A DNA stretch of 64,000 nt, taken from Allobosea sp. Lineage in GTDB: Bacteria > Pseudomonadota > Alphaproteobacteria > Rhizobiales > Beijerinckiaceae. This document shows positions 24,855-33,895 of this stretch, piece by piece. Numbering within the stretch: the first letter of the stretch is position 1; each line of letters starts with the position of its first letter. Made by a program: the position numbers and the translations under genes. The notes under the pieces are model-generated. The model searched no databases, had not been told where the DNA came from, and saw nothing but the letters and a program-made list of their open reading frames with translations. The stretch is from positions 62,001 to 126,000 of the forward strand of contig JAAEQB010000031.1 of assembly GCA_024231975.1 (NCBI GenBank), given 5' to 3'.

Positions 24855-25739
24855 ATGCGCTATACCTTCGGTCAGGCTGAAGCGTTCTACTGGGTCGCCC
24901 GGCTCGGCGGGTTCCGCGCCGCAGCGCTGCATCTCAACCTGTCGCAACCGACCGTCAGCCTGCGCATCAAGGAGCTCGAGCGCATCCTCGGCGGCGAGCT
25001 CTTCGACCGCTCGCTTTACCGCCCGGTGCCGACGACGCTGGGCAACGCGATCTATGCCGATGTCGAGCGCATGCTGGCCCATGCCGAGCAGGTGCAGCGC
25101 CACAGCAAGGACGGCTTGCGCGGCAGGAGCCTGCTGCGCATCGGCGCCGCCGATTCCTTCGCCGCCGCCATCCTGCCTGAGCTGCTCGCCCAGCTGGCCC
25201 GTCGCCACGCCGAATTGCAGGTCGATGTCACCGTCGACTTCAGCACCAGGCTCGAGCAGTTGCTGCTCGACCGCTCGATCGACATCGCCTTCCTGTCGCA
25301 GCCGCGGGCCCATGACGGGGTCACCATCGTCCCGCTCTGGCTGATCGATCTCGTCTGGGTGATCGGAGAGGGCCTGCCCTTCGCCGGCAACGTCGCGACG
25401 CCGGAGAACCTGGTCGATCTGCCGATCTTCACCAACAGCTCGCCTTCGGGCCTGTTCACCACCATCCAGATGTGGTTCGGCGCGCATGGCCTGAAGCCGC
25501 GCCGCCTCAACACCTGCAACCCGCTGACGGTGATCGCCCGCCTCGCCAGCGCCGGCACCGGCGCGGCGATGATACCGCGCGAGATGATCCATCTCTCCGG
25601 CGAGAAGCTGGCGCTGCGCGTGCTGGAAGCCGAGCCGCCGATCCCCTCGCACAATCTTTGCGCGATGTGGTGGAACAACGAATCTGCCGACGAGTGCGGC
25701 TATCTCGCCAATCTGGCACGCGAGATCGCAACAGGTTGA
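24855..25739 (+). CDS. LysR-family transcriptional regulator (probable regulator of the hydantoinase/transporter operon)
   Basis: This 294-residue LysR protein has the winged helix near the N-terminus (AFYWVARLGGFRAAALHLNLSQPTVSLRIKELERILG) and an effector domain from about residue 90. The ATG at 24855 gives the normal N-terminus (MRYTFGQAEAF); an upstream ATG at 24831 would add eight residues. It is divergent from the receptor gene at 24712, the standard arrangement for a LysR protein controlling its neighbour. The effector is probably the transported or hydrolysed compound. Confidence 0.93.
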   Translation: MRYTFGQAEAFYWVARLGGFRAAALHLNLSQPTVSLRIKELERILGGELFDRSLYRPVPTTLGNAIYADVERMLAHAEQVQRHSKDGLRGRSLLRIGAADSFAAAILPELLAQLARRHAELQVDVTVDFSTRLEQLLLDRSIDIAFLSQPRAHDGVTIVPLWLIDLVWVIGEGLPFAGNVATPENLVDLPIFTNSSPSGLFTTIQMWFGAHGLKPRRLNTCNPLTVIARLASAGTGAAMIPREMIHLSGEKLALRVLEAEPPIPSHNLCAMWWNNESADECGYLANLAREIATG

Positions 25740-25872
25740 CGCAAGGCCATGCCCCTTATCCAGGCGAAATGCCGGAATTACGGCCGAAACAGGGCATAGC
25801 CGCCGGGCCGGGCATGCATTACGCTCCCCTTCGGGCCACCTCATAATAGGCCAGCTAAAACAGGGGAATATG

Positions 25873-27660
25873 ATGGACGAGCGTACGCTGAGCGGCTTGA
25901 TCGAGAACGTGAAGGATGGCGCGATCTCCCGCCGCTCCTTCATTCGCAGACTGGCTGCCGTCGGCATCACGGCGCCGATCGCCTCGCAGATCCTGGCCTG
26001 GAACGACGTCGCGATGGCGCAGGCCTCGCTCGAGTACAAGCCGACCAAGGCCGGCGGCGGCGGGCCGCTGAAGATCCTGCTCTGGCAGGCGCCGACGCTG
26101 CTGAACCCGCATTTCGCCAGCGGCACCAAGGACCAGATCGCCGGCCGTATCTTCTTCGAGCCGCTCGCCGGCTGGGACAAGGACGGCAACCTCACGCCGC
26201 AGCTCGCCGCCGAAGTCCCGACGCGAGCCAATGGCGGGCTCTCCGAAGACGGCAAGGTGGTGACCTGGAAGCTGAAGCAGGGCGTCAAATGGCATGACGG
26301 CAAGCCCTTCACCGCCGACGACGTCGTCTTCACCTGGGAATACGCCGCCGATCCGGCGACCGCCGCCTACACCACCGGCTCCTACACCAACATCAAGGTC
26401 GAGAAGGTCGACGACCACACCGTCAAGGTGATCTTCAAGGAAGCGACGCCGTTCTGGGCCGATCCCTTCGTCGGCGTCGTCGGCCAGATCATTCCGAAGC
26501 ACCATTTCGGTGAGTACAAGGGCGCCAAGTCGCGCGAGGCCCCGGCCAATCTGAAGCCGGTCGGCACCGGCCCCTACAAGTTCGCCGACTTCAAGCCCGG
26601 CGACATCCTCACCGGTACGCGAAACGAGGACTACCACGTCAAGAACCAGCCGCATTTCGACACGATCGAGGTCAAGGGCGGCGGCGATGCGGTCTCGGCA
26701 GCGCGCGCCGTGCTGCAGACCGGCGAATTCGACTACGCCTGGAACCTGCAGGTCGAGGACGAAGTCCTGAAGAAGATGGAGACCGGTGGCCGCGGCAAGG
26801 TCAGCGCGGTGCCGTCGGGCGACATCGAATTCATCATCCTCAACACCACCGATCCCTGGACCGAAGTCGACGGCGAGCGCTCCAGCGTCAAGACCAAGCA
26901 CCCGACCTTGTCCGATCCCAAGGTGCGCCAGGCGTTCAACCTGCTGATCGACCGCGATTCGATCCAGAAGTTCATCTATGGCCGCGGTGGTCGGGCGACG
27001 GCGAGCTTCGTCAACGAGCCCAAGCAGTTCCGCTCGCAGAAGCTGAAATACGAATTCAACATCGACAAGGCCAACAAGATCCTCGACGAGGCCGGCTGGA
27101 AGCGCGGCTCCGACGGCATCCGCGAGAAGGACGGCAAGAAGCTCAAATACGTCTACCAGACCTCGATCAACGCCCCGCGCCAGAAGACGCAGGCGATCAT
27201 CAAGCAGGCCTGCCAGAAGGCCGGCATCGACCTCGAGCTGAAGTCGGTCACCGCATCGGTGTTCTTCTCGTCCGACGTGGCGAACCCCGACACCTACACC
27301 AAGCTCTATGTCGACATCGAAATGTACACGACCACCCAGCCGCAGCCCGATCCGGAGCGCTTCCTCAACCAGTTCACCTCCTGGGAAATCGCCAACAAGG
27401 AGAACAAGTGGCTGGGCCGGAACGTCTCGCGCTATTCGGACCCGGCGGCCGACGAGGCCTACAAGGCCGCTCAGAAGGAACTCGACCCGGCCAAGCGCGC
27501 TGCGCTGCTGATCAAGGTCGACGAGATCTTCTGTGAGGCGAATGTGATCCTGCCGCTGCTCTCGCGCACCCGCGTCGCCGCTTCGGTGACCAACCTGATG
27601 CACGATCACAGCGGCTGGGACGTCGACACCTGGAACGTGGCTGCCTGGTATCGCAGCTGA
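25873..27660 (+). CDS. Peptide-type ABC transporter substrate-binding protein (SBP_bac_5), Tat-exported
   Basis: This receptor of about 595 residues carries a twin-arginine signal (SRRSFIRRLAAVGITAPIASQ). The mature domain has WKLKQGVKWHDGKPFTADDVVFTWEY, PVGTGPYKF and the late region VILPLLSRTRVAA of the oligopeptide-binding family. Of two adjacent ATGs (25870 and 25873) the second has better spacing to the GGGG ribosome site. A stem-loop follows the gene, then two permease genes. Folding before export through Tat would suit a receptor that needs cytoplasmic maturation. Confidence 0.91.
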   Translation: MDERTLSGLIENVKDGAISRRSFIRRLAAVGITAPIASQILAWNDVAMAQASLEYKPTKAGGGGPLKILLWQAPTLLNPHFASGTKDQIAGRIFFEPLAGWDKDGNLTPQLAAEVPTRANGGLSEDGKVVTWKLKQGVKWHDGKPFTADDVVFTWEYAADPATAAYTTGSYTNIKVEKVDDHTVKVIFKEATPFWADPFVGVVGQIIPKHHFGEYKGAKSREAPANLKPVGTGPYKFADFKPGDILTGTRNEDYHVKNQPHFDTIEVKGGGDAVSAARAVLQTGEFDYAWNLQVEDEVLKKMETGGRGKVSAVPSGDIEFIILNTTDPWTEVDGERSSVKTKHPTLSDPKVRQAFNLLIDRDSIQKFIYGRGGRATASFVNEPKQFRSQKLKYEFNIDKANKILDEAGWKRGSDGIREKDGKKLKYVYQTSINAPRQKTQAIIKQACQKAGIDLELKSVTASVFFSSDVANPDTYTKLYVDIEMYTTTQPQPDPERFLNQFTSWEIANKENKWLGRNVSRYSDPAADEAYKAAQKELDPAKRAALLIKVDEIFCEANVILPLLSRTRVAASVTNLMHDHSGWDVDTWNVAAWYRS

Positions 27661-27671
27661 GGCTGGCTAAA

Positions 27672-27705
27672 CCGCTCGCGGACGGTTGAGACCATCCGCG
27701 AGCGG
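27672..27705 (+). terminator. Stem-loop between receptor and permease genes (attenuator or mRNA stabiliser)
   Basis: A perfect 11-bp inverted repeat, CCGCTCGCGGA with TCCGCGAGCGG, surrounds a 12-nt loop twelve bases after the receptor stop codon. No T-run follows. Such hairpins after a binding-protein gene commonly protect the upstream mRNA and lower expression of the permease genes, giving receptor excess. Partial termination is also possible. Confidence 0.6.
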
Positions 27706-27807
27706 CCCACTGCCGCTTCCGCGCGAGCTGCCTCGGTCGGGTGATGCCTCATCGCCGTCAGCCCGTGCGGCTCGCTCCAGCGACACCCCGCTTCACGGGA
27801 ATCCTTG

Positions 27808-28767
27808 ATGGCGACTTATCTTCTGCGGCGATTGCTGATCGCCATACCCAGCCTGCTCGGCATCAGCCTGATCCTGTTCACGGTCCTGGCCCTGGCGCCG
27901 GGCGATCCGTTCTCGGAGATGGCGACCAACCCCAACGTCCCGCCGGAGGTGCGCGAGGCGCTGCGCGCCAGCTTCGGCCTCAACGACCCGATCATGGTGC
28001 GTTATCTGCGCTGGCTCTCGGCCATGGCGCAGGGCGACTGGGGCTTCTCCTTCGCCAGCCGCATCAACGTCGATACCCTGATCCTGCAACGTGTCCCGAC
28101 CACCCTCTTCGTCGTCGGCACCTCGCAGATCCTGGCGCTGTGCATCGCGCTGCCGGTCGGCATCTACGCGGCGACGCGGCCCTATTCGGTCTTCGACCAG
28201 ATCGCCAACACGCTCGCCTTCGTCGGCTTCTCCTTGCCGACCTTCTTCACCGGCCTGCTCTTGATCCTGCTGTTCTCGATCAAGCTCGACTGGTTCCCCT
28301 TCGTCTACCGCTCCGACATCGCGGCGAGCGGCTGGCGCTGGTACTGGGAGATGTTCCGGCAGGCGATCATGCCGATCACGGTGCTCGGCCTGTTCCAGGC
28401 GGCATCCTATACGCGCTATGTCCGCTCGGCCGTGCTCGACGTGATCCGGCTCGACTATGTCACCACGGCGCGGGCCAAGGGTCTCAGCGAGAAGCGGGTC
28501 ACGCTCCGGCACATCACCCGCAACGCGCTGATCCCGGTGGTGACGCTGGTCGCGCTGCAGATGCCGGCGGTCTTCGGCGGCGCCATCGTCACCGAGCAGA
28601 TCTTCCGGATTCCCGGCATCGGCTCGCTGCTGATCGACGCGATTCTTGCCAACGACACGCCCGTGATCATGGCCGTCACCTTCGTCTTCGCCTGCCTGGT
28701 CGTCCTCTTCAACCTCATTGCGGATCTGCTCTATGGCTGGCTCGACCCTCGCATCTCCTTCGGCTGA
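27808..28767 (+). CDS. Peptide-type ABC transporter permease (DppB class)
   Basis: This 319-residue permease begins MATYLLRRLLIAIPSLLGISLILF, the usual first helix. The conserved FGLNDPIMVRYLRWL segment and the EAA-like loop LDYVTTARAKGLSEKRVTLRHI follow. A ribosome site (GGGA) lies upstream of the ATG at 27808. It overlaps the DppC-class gene by 35 bp. The pair completes the membrane part of the 25873-29674 transporter. Confidence 0.92.
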   Translation: MATYLLRRLLIAIPSLLGISLILFTVLALAPGDPFSEMATNPNVPPEVREALRASFGLNDPIMVRYLRWLSAMAQGDWGFSFASRINVDTLILQRVPTTLFVVGTSQILALCIALPVGIYAATRPYSVFDQIANTLAFVGFSLPTFFTGLLLILLFSIKLDWFPFVYRSDIAASGWRWYWEMFRQAIMPITVLGLFQAASYTRYVRSAVLDVIRLDYVTTARAKGLSEKRVTLRHITRNALIPVVTLVALQMPAVFGGAIVTEQIFRIPGIGSLLIDAILANDTPVIMAVTFVFACLVVLFNLIADLLYGWLDPRISFG

Positions 28768-29674
28768 TCCGGCCGTGGCCGCAGCCGCGGCGAGCGTGTC
28801 GGTCTCGCCCGGACGTGAAACCTGGCGGCGCTTTCGCCGCCACAAGCTCGCCATGGCGAGCGCTCTCATCCTCGCCCTGCTGATCCTCGGCGTCGTCGTC
28901 GGCCCCTGGATCTGGACCATCCCGATCAACGACATCGACTTTTCGGCGACGTTGCAGGGCCCGTCACTGGCGCATCCCTTCGGCACCGACGATCTTGGCC
29001 AGGATATCCTGGCGCGGATGATGTATGGCGGGCGCATCTCGCTCGCCGTCGGCCTCGCCGCCATGGTGGTCGCGACCACGGTCGGCGTCGTGATCGGCGC
29101 GACCGCGGGCATGTCGCGCAAGGTCGCCGACCCCGTGCTGATGTGGGTGACCGACCTGTTCCTGTCGCTGCCGCAGCTGCCGCTGCTGCTCCTGGTGATC
29201 TACCTGTTCCGCGAGCAGCTCAAGGCGGTGTTCGGCGTCGAGGGCGGCGTGTTCATCCTGATCGTCGTGGTGATCGGCGGCCTGCGCTGGATGCCGGTCG
29301 CCCGGCTGGTGCGGGCGCAGTTCCTGTCGCTGCGCGAGAAGGAGTTCGTCGAGGCCGCCAAGGCTCAGGGCGCCACCAAGTTGCGGCAGATGACCCGCCA
29401 TATCCTGCCCAACGCGGTCGGCCCGGTCATCGTCGCCTCGACGATCGAGGTCTCCTCGGCGATCATCGCGGAATCGACGCTCTCCTTCCTCGGCCTCGGC
29501 TTCCCACCGGATATCCCGACCTGGGGGCGCCTGCTCTTCGACGCCAAGGACCATCTCGACACCGCCCCGCACTGGGCCCTGTTCCCGGGCGCGGCGATCT
29601 TCCTGACCGTATTGTCAATCAACTTCATCGGCGACGGCCTGCGCGACGCGCTCGACCCGCGCCGCGTGATCTGA
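28733..29674 (+). CDS. Peptide-type ABC transporter permease (DppC class)
   Basis: This permease of about 313 residues shows the DppC-type block HPFGTDDLGQDILARMMYGGRISL and the EAA loop FVEAAKAQGATKLRQMTRHILPN. The ATG at 28733 starts inside the end of the preceding permease gene, 35 bp before its stop; a TTG at 28718 is an alternative start. A rho-independent-like hairpin follows. No ATPase gene is linked, so the transporter must borrow ATPases, possibly those at 19468-21302, or use a distant locus. Confidence 0.91.
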   Translation: MAGSTLASPSADPAVAAAAASVSVSPGRETWRRFRRHKLAMASALILALLILGVVVGPWIWTIPINDIDFSATLQGPSLAHPFGTDDLGQDILARMMYGGRISLAVGLAAMVVATTVGVVIGATAGMSRKVADPVLMWVTDLFLSLPQLPLLLLVIYLFREQLKAVFGVEGGVFILIVVVIGGLRWMPVARLVRAQFLSLREKEFVEAAKAQGATKLRQMTRHILPNAVGPVIVASTIEVSSAIIAESTLSFLGLGFPPDIPTWGRLLFDAKDHLDTAPHWALFPGAAIFLTVLSINFIGDGLRDALDPRRVI

Positions 29675-29685
29675 GCGCATGATGC

Positions 29686-29721
29686 GACGCCGCCAGGCTG
29701 GTGATACGGCCTGGCGGCGTC
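29686..29721 (+). terminator. Transcription terminator after the second peptide transporter
   Basis: A perfect 13-bp stem, GACGCCGCCAGGC with GCCTGGCGGCGTC, encloses a 10-nt loop twelve bases after the permease stop codon. The following bases are pyrimidine-rich (tctcgtctcctt) but lack a full T-run. It separates the transporter from the response-regulator gene at 29911. Confidence 0.65.
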
Positions 29722-29910
29722 ATCGCTCTCGTCTCCTTCCACCGTTCGCCGGCACAACCAATAGTGGATAGCGTCGCGGCCTTTGACCGCGCGGTGAACA
29801 ACCGTCAACATTCACAGGCTCCATCGCTTGCGGCGCATCGGCCCCTGTAGAATCGTCCAGCCGGCCGAATCGCGCCAGAATTCGGAGCGCCGACAGGGGA
29901 AGCAGGGCTG

Positions 29911-30627
29911 ATGGATGCGCTATCCAGCGACCGGCTCGTCATCGTCGAGGACGACCCCGTCACCCGCGCGGTCATCGCCGGCTATTTCACCGACCAGGGC
30001 TTTCAGGTCGAGGAGGCCGAGACCATCGCCCAGGCCAGGCAGGCAGTACGGCGCTTCAGACCGGACCTGATCTTCATCGACGTCGTCCTGCCCGATGGCG
30101 ACGGTCTGGAGCTCGCCCGGGAACTGCAGTCGACCTCGGATGCCGGCATCATCTTCGTGACGCGGCGCGACGCCGATGTCGACCGCATCGTCGCGCTCGA
30201 ACTCGCCGGCGACCATTATGTCAGCAAGCCGGTCGACCTGCGCGACCTTCTCGCCAGGGCCCGCTCGTTGCTGCGCCGCCGCCGGACCGAGCGCGACACG
30301 GCCCGCCGCAACACCGTGGCGATCTTCGGCCCGTTCACGATCGACCTGCTGCGCCGCGAGCTCGCCATGAACAATGGCGAGCCCATGCGCCTGACCCGCG
30401 GCGAGTTCGATCTGCTCGCAGCGCTGATCGAGAGCAACGGCCATCCCCTCAGCCGCGACTATCTGATCGAGGTGATCAGCAACCGCTTCACCGATGTCGA
30501 CGCCCGCAGCGTCGATGCGCTGGTCGCCCGCTTGCGCAAGAAGCTGGGGGACACCGCCAAATCGGGGATCATCGCAACCGTCAGCGGCAAGGGCTACAAG
30601 ATCGGCGTCCCCGTCGAGCGCATCTAG
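29911..30627 (+). CDS. OmpR/TorR-like response regulator
   Basis: This 238-residue response regulator has a receiver domain (residues 8-122) with phosphoacceptor Asp in LIFIDVVLPDGDG and Lys in YVSKPVDLRDLL. The C-terminal winged helix of the OmpR class contains RLTRGEFDLLAALIESNGHPLSRDYLIEVI and DARSVDALVARLRKKLGD. The phrase VDRIVALELAGDHYVSKP resembles TorR. The hybrid kinase on the opposite strand at 31223-33895 is the likely partner, because its HPt domain can phosphorylate an external receiver. An RpiB-like gene lies between the two. Confidence 0.92.
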   Translation: MDALSSDRLVIVEDDPVTRAVIAGYFTDQGFQVEEAETIAQARQAVRRFRPDLIFIDVVLPDGDGLELARELQSTSDAGIIFVTRRDADVDRIVALELAGDHYVSKPVDLRDLLARARSLLRRRRTERDTARRNTVAIFGPFTIDLLRRELAMNNGEPMRLTRGEFDLLAALIESNGHPLSRDYLIEVISNRFTDVDARSVDALVARLRKKLGDTAKSGIIATVSGKGYKIGVPVERI

Positions 30628-30643
30628 CCGGCTTCGGACAGAG

Positions 30644-31093
30644 CTAGCCCTCCAGCGCTCCGATCATCTCCACCCGCGTCGCATGCCGGCCGCCTTCGAA
30701 CCCGGCGGCCAGGAACGCATCGACGATGTCGAACGCCAGCCCTTCACCGACGACGCGCGCGCCGATCGACAGCATGTTGGCGTCGTTGTGCTGGCGGATC
30801 ATGCGGGCCGAGAAGGTATCGGCGCAGACGCCGCAACGGATGCCCCTGACTTTGTTCGCCGCCATCATGATGCCCTGGCCGGTGCCGCACAGGATGATGC
30901 CGAACCGGCAATCGCCGGAGGCGACGAGCCGTGCCGCCGCTTCGCCGTGCCTGGGATACGGCGTGCTCTCCGGCGTTGCCGGCCCGATGTCGACCACGAC
31001 CCAGCCCTGCGCCGCAACGTGAGCGGCGATGGCCTGCCGGAGCTGGATGGCGGCATGGTCGCTGGAGAGGACGACGCGGTTGCTGGCTGTCAT
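30644..31093 (-). CDS. rpiB: RpiB/LacAB-family sugar-phosphate isomerase
   Basis: This 149-residue isomerase has the family signature VVLSSDHAAIQLRQAI near the start, FGIILCGTGQGIMMAANKVRGIRCGVC in the centre and MIRQHNDANMLSIGARVVG near the end. The Cys of the CGTGQG loop is the catalytic base in RpiB, and HND is part of the substrate site. RpiB converts ribose-5-phosphate and ribulose-5-phosphate, but paralogues act on other phosphosugars or tetronate phosphates. The ATG at 31093 is selected over a 5' extension without family similarity. It ends 17 bp from the convergent regulator gene. Confidence 0.88.
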   Translation of the reverse strand: MTASNRVVLSSDHAAIQLRQAIAAHVAAQGWVVVDIGPATPESTPYPRHGEAAARLVASGDCRFGIILCGTGQGIMMAANKVRGIRCGVCADTFSARMIRQHNDANMLSIGARVVGEGLAFDIVDAFLAAGFEGGRHATRVEMIGALEG

Positions 31094-31222
31094 GGCGAGA
31101 TCGTTCCTTTTCCCGAGGCCGGGCAACGGCCCAGCCGGGTTGGATCAGGCGCGCCTTATCCGGTCAATGTGTCCGATCCTCGCGATACGGCCTGATCGGA
31201 AAGCGCCTCGAGCTATCCGATC

Positions 31223-33895
31223 TCAAACAGCAGCGGCAGCAGGCGCCCCTTCCAGCTCGGCCAAGGCGTCCAGGGCCTCCTCGCGGGCCTGCCCGAGCGC
31301 CTCGACCGCGGCCATGAGCGCTTCACGGCCGGCCTTCGCCGCATCGCGTTCGAGGACAGCAGCGAGAGCAAGAACCTGCCCGAGCCCGACCGCTCCGGCG
31401 GAGCTCCCCAATTGATGCGCGAGCCGTCGCAGCTCGGCTCGATCGGGGCTGGGCAGAGCAGCTTGCATCTGGGTCAGGATCGCTCCGGACACCGTCGCGA
31501 ACAGCGCCACGAGCTGCCTTGTGCGCTCATGGCCGATCAGGCCGCGCTGCGTCCGGAAGAAGGCCGCATCGACGGGCTGCTCGGCCGAAAGAGCCACGAC
31601 CTGGCTCTTGCCGCCACGAGCGCTGCCGCGCCCGATCACCTGCAGCAGGGCGGCGGAGGTGATCGGCTTCGATAGGATCGTGGTCAACCCCGCCGCACGC
31701 ATCCGCCGCATCGTCTCCGGCGAGACATCGGCCGTCAGCGCGACGATCCGGGGCTGCGCGATGCCGGTGATCTCGCGGATCGCCAGGGCGGTCTCGATGC
31801 CGTCGATCCCGGTCATGTGCATGTCGAGCAGCACGAGATCGAAGGGCCGCCGGCGCAGCGTCTTCAGCGCAGCTTCGCCCGAGGCCGCGGCCTGAACCTT
31901 GTGGCCGGCCTTGCCGACCATGAGCCGCGCGACCTCTCGGGTGACGGGATCGTCGTCGACCACGAGGATCGTCTGCAACTGCCCCGCCGCGACCTCGCCC
32001 GGCCGGGCCGCGGCCCTGGCCGCCGCCACCGGCAGCCTGACCGAGAAGGTGCTGCCCTGCCCCTTGGCGCTGACGACGGAGATCGAGCCGCCCATCAGTT
32101 CCGCCAGCTTGCTGCAGATCGCCAGGCCGAGCCCGACGCCGCCATTGCGCCGTCCCGTTTCCGGATCGACCTGCACGAAATCCCGGAAGATCTGCCGTTG
32201 CATGGCCGAATCGATGCCGATGCCGGTGTCGCGAACGGCCAATGTCAGATCCAGCCCCTTCCCGGGCGAGGCGCGCTGCAGCTCGGCCGCCAGCACCACC
32301 TCTCCCGCTTCAGTGAAGCTGATCGCATTGCGCAGCAGGTTGACCAGGATGCGGTGGATCTTGCCGGCATCGCCGTGCAAGCGCAGATCATCGGGCGGTG
32401 GGCGCAGCGTCAGGACCAACCCCTTCTGCTCGGCCAGCGGCCGCATCAGCGCCACCGCTGCGGCGAGGAGAGCACAGAGGTCGAAATCACGCCGGTCGAG
32501 GCTTTCGGTCCCGGCCTCCAGTCGCGACAGGTCGAGCGTCGCATTGGCGAGGTCGACCAGCGCCTCACCCGAGGTCGCGGCCATGGCGACGAGGCGGCGA
32601 TCGCGCTGGCTCATGCGGCGCCGGTCGATCAGCTCGAGCACACCGAGCACGCCGGCGAGCGGCGTGCGGATATCGTGCCCGACCACCGCCAGGAACCGGG
32701 ACTTGGCCCGCGTCGCCTCTTCCGCCGCCTTCTGCCCGGCAGAGGCGAGCTGCAGCGCCTGCTCCAGCGCCGCGGTGCGCTCGGCGACCTTGTCTTCCAG
32801 CACGGCCCGGCTCTCCGCGAGGTGGCCGGCCATCACGTTGAACTGCTCGCCCAGCTCCTGGAGCTCGTCGCCCGTGCGGATCGCGATCCGCGCGTCGAGC
32901 TCGCCGCGGCCGATCCGCGCCGCCCCCTCGCCGAGGGCCTTGATCGGCGCGACCAGCCTGCGGCTGAGCATGATGCCCGCCAGCACCGCGACGAGCAGGG
33001 CCACGAGCAGCACCGTGAGCGAGCGCAGGATCGAGGCATGGATCGGCGCGAAGGCTTCGCTCTCCGGCAGATCGATCACCACGTTCCAGTCGAGATCTGG
33101 GACCGCAGCCATGACCGAGAGGACACGCCGCCCCTCGATATCTGTCACCGACAGCCCGGCCCTGGCCGCTCCGGCGGCTTCGTGCGCGTTCACGAGCGTG
33201 GCGAGATTGGTGTTGCGCAGTACGAAGCGCAGATCGGGGTGGGCGATCAGACGCCCGGAGCGGGTAACGATATAGGCGCGGCCGGCCTCGCCGACCTTGA
33301 GGCGCGAGACCAGCTCGCGGATGAAGACGAGGTTGACAGTCGCCCGCGCGACCCAGTGCGGCGGCGAGACGGCTCGCCTGAGCAGCACCATGTGCGGTTC
33401 CGAGCCGCGCCGGAATTCGACCTCGCTATGGAAGCTGCCCTGCGCCAGGGCGGCCTGGAAGCCGGGATCGGTCGACCAGTCGGTGCCGCCATCCGCCCGG
33501 TCGCGCGCATAGCGCGACAACAGGAGCTGCTCGCGCCCCGCCGGGTCGATCTGGCGCAGCTCCAGCACGGCGGGGACCTGCCGCATCAGCCGCAGGCCGT
33601 CGAGCCGGCGCTCCTCCGGCGAGTTGCTGCTGGCGCCGCTCTGGGAGGCCCAGTCGAGATGCCCCATGATGTCCGCGACGAAGGCGCCGATCCTCTGGGC
33701 CGCCGCCCTGGCCTGCTCCTGCTGGACCCGGACCAGCAGCGCCCTCTGGTCGGAGAAGGCGAAGAAGGTTGAGATCGCCGTGTTGAGCCCGAGCGCAAGG
33801 CAAATCGCCAGGCCGACGAAGAGCGCGTATTTGCGGGTCAGCTCGCCGCGACGGCGCTGGGAACCGCCCAGCCCTGTCGTGCCATCTTGCGTCAC
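31223..33895 (-). CDS. TorS-like hybrid sensor histidine kinase (dCACHE-HAMP-HisKA-HATPase-REC-HPt)
   Basis: This membrane kinase of about 890 residues starts at a GTG that overlaps the binding-protein stop as GTGA. Order: transmembrane helix (about 22-45), a periplasmic Cache-like sensor with VGEAGRAYIVTRSGRLIAHPDLR, second helix (about 315-337), HAMP, and HisKA with phosphohistidine in FLAVVGHDIRTPLAGVLG. Then come HATPase_c (NLLRNAISFTEAG, GGVGLGLAICSKLAELMGG), a receiver with Asp in LVLLDMHMTGIDG, and a C-terminal HPt with LAHQLGSSAGAVG. This is the TorS architecture, and the preceding binding protein mirrors TorT. It probably relays to the TorR-like regulator at 29911-30627. Confidence 0.92.
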   Translation of the reverse strand: MTQDGTTGLGGSQRRRGELTRKYALFVGLAICLALGLNTAISTFFAFSDQRALLVRVQQEQARAAAQRIGAFVADIMGHLDWASQSGASSNSPEERRLDGLRLMRQVPAVLELRQIDPAGREQLLLSRYARDRADGGTDWSTDPGFQAALAQGSFHSEVEFRRGSEPHMVLLRRAVSPPHWVARATVNLVFIRELVSRLKVGEAGRAYIVTRSGRLIAHPDLRFVLRNTNLATLVNAHEAAGAARAGLSVTDIEGRRVLSVMAAVPDLDWNVVIDLPESEAFAPIHASILRSLTVLLVALLVAVLAGIMLSRRLVAPIKALGEGAARIGRGELDARIAIRTGDELQELGEQFNVMAGHLAESRAVLEDKVAERTAALEQALQLASAGQKAAEEATRAKSRFLAVVGHDIRTPLAGVLGVLELIDRRRMSQRDRRLVAMAATSGEALVDLANATLDLSRLEAGTESLDRRDFDLCALLAAAVALMRPLAEQKGLVLTLRPPPDDLRLHGDAGKIHRILVNLLRNAISFTEAGEVVLAAELQRASPGKGLDLTLAVRDTGIGIDSAMQRQIFRDFVQVDPETGRRNGGVGLGLAICSKLAELMGGSISVVSAKGQGSTFSVRLPVAAARAAARPGEVAAGQLQTILVVDDDPVTREVARLMVGKAGHKVQAAASGEAALKTLRRRPFDLVLLDMHMTGIDGIETALAIREITGIAQPRIVALTADVSPETMRRMRAAGLTTILSKPITSAALLQVIGRGSARGGKSQVVALSAEQPVDAAFFRTQRGLIGHERTRQLVALFATVSGAILTQMQAALPSPDRAELRRLAHQLGSSAGAVGLGQVLALAAVLERDAAKAGREALMAAVEALGQAREEALDALAELEGAPAAAAV

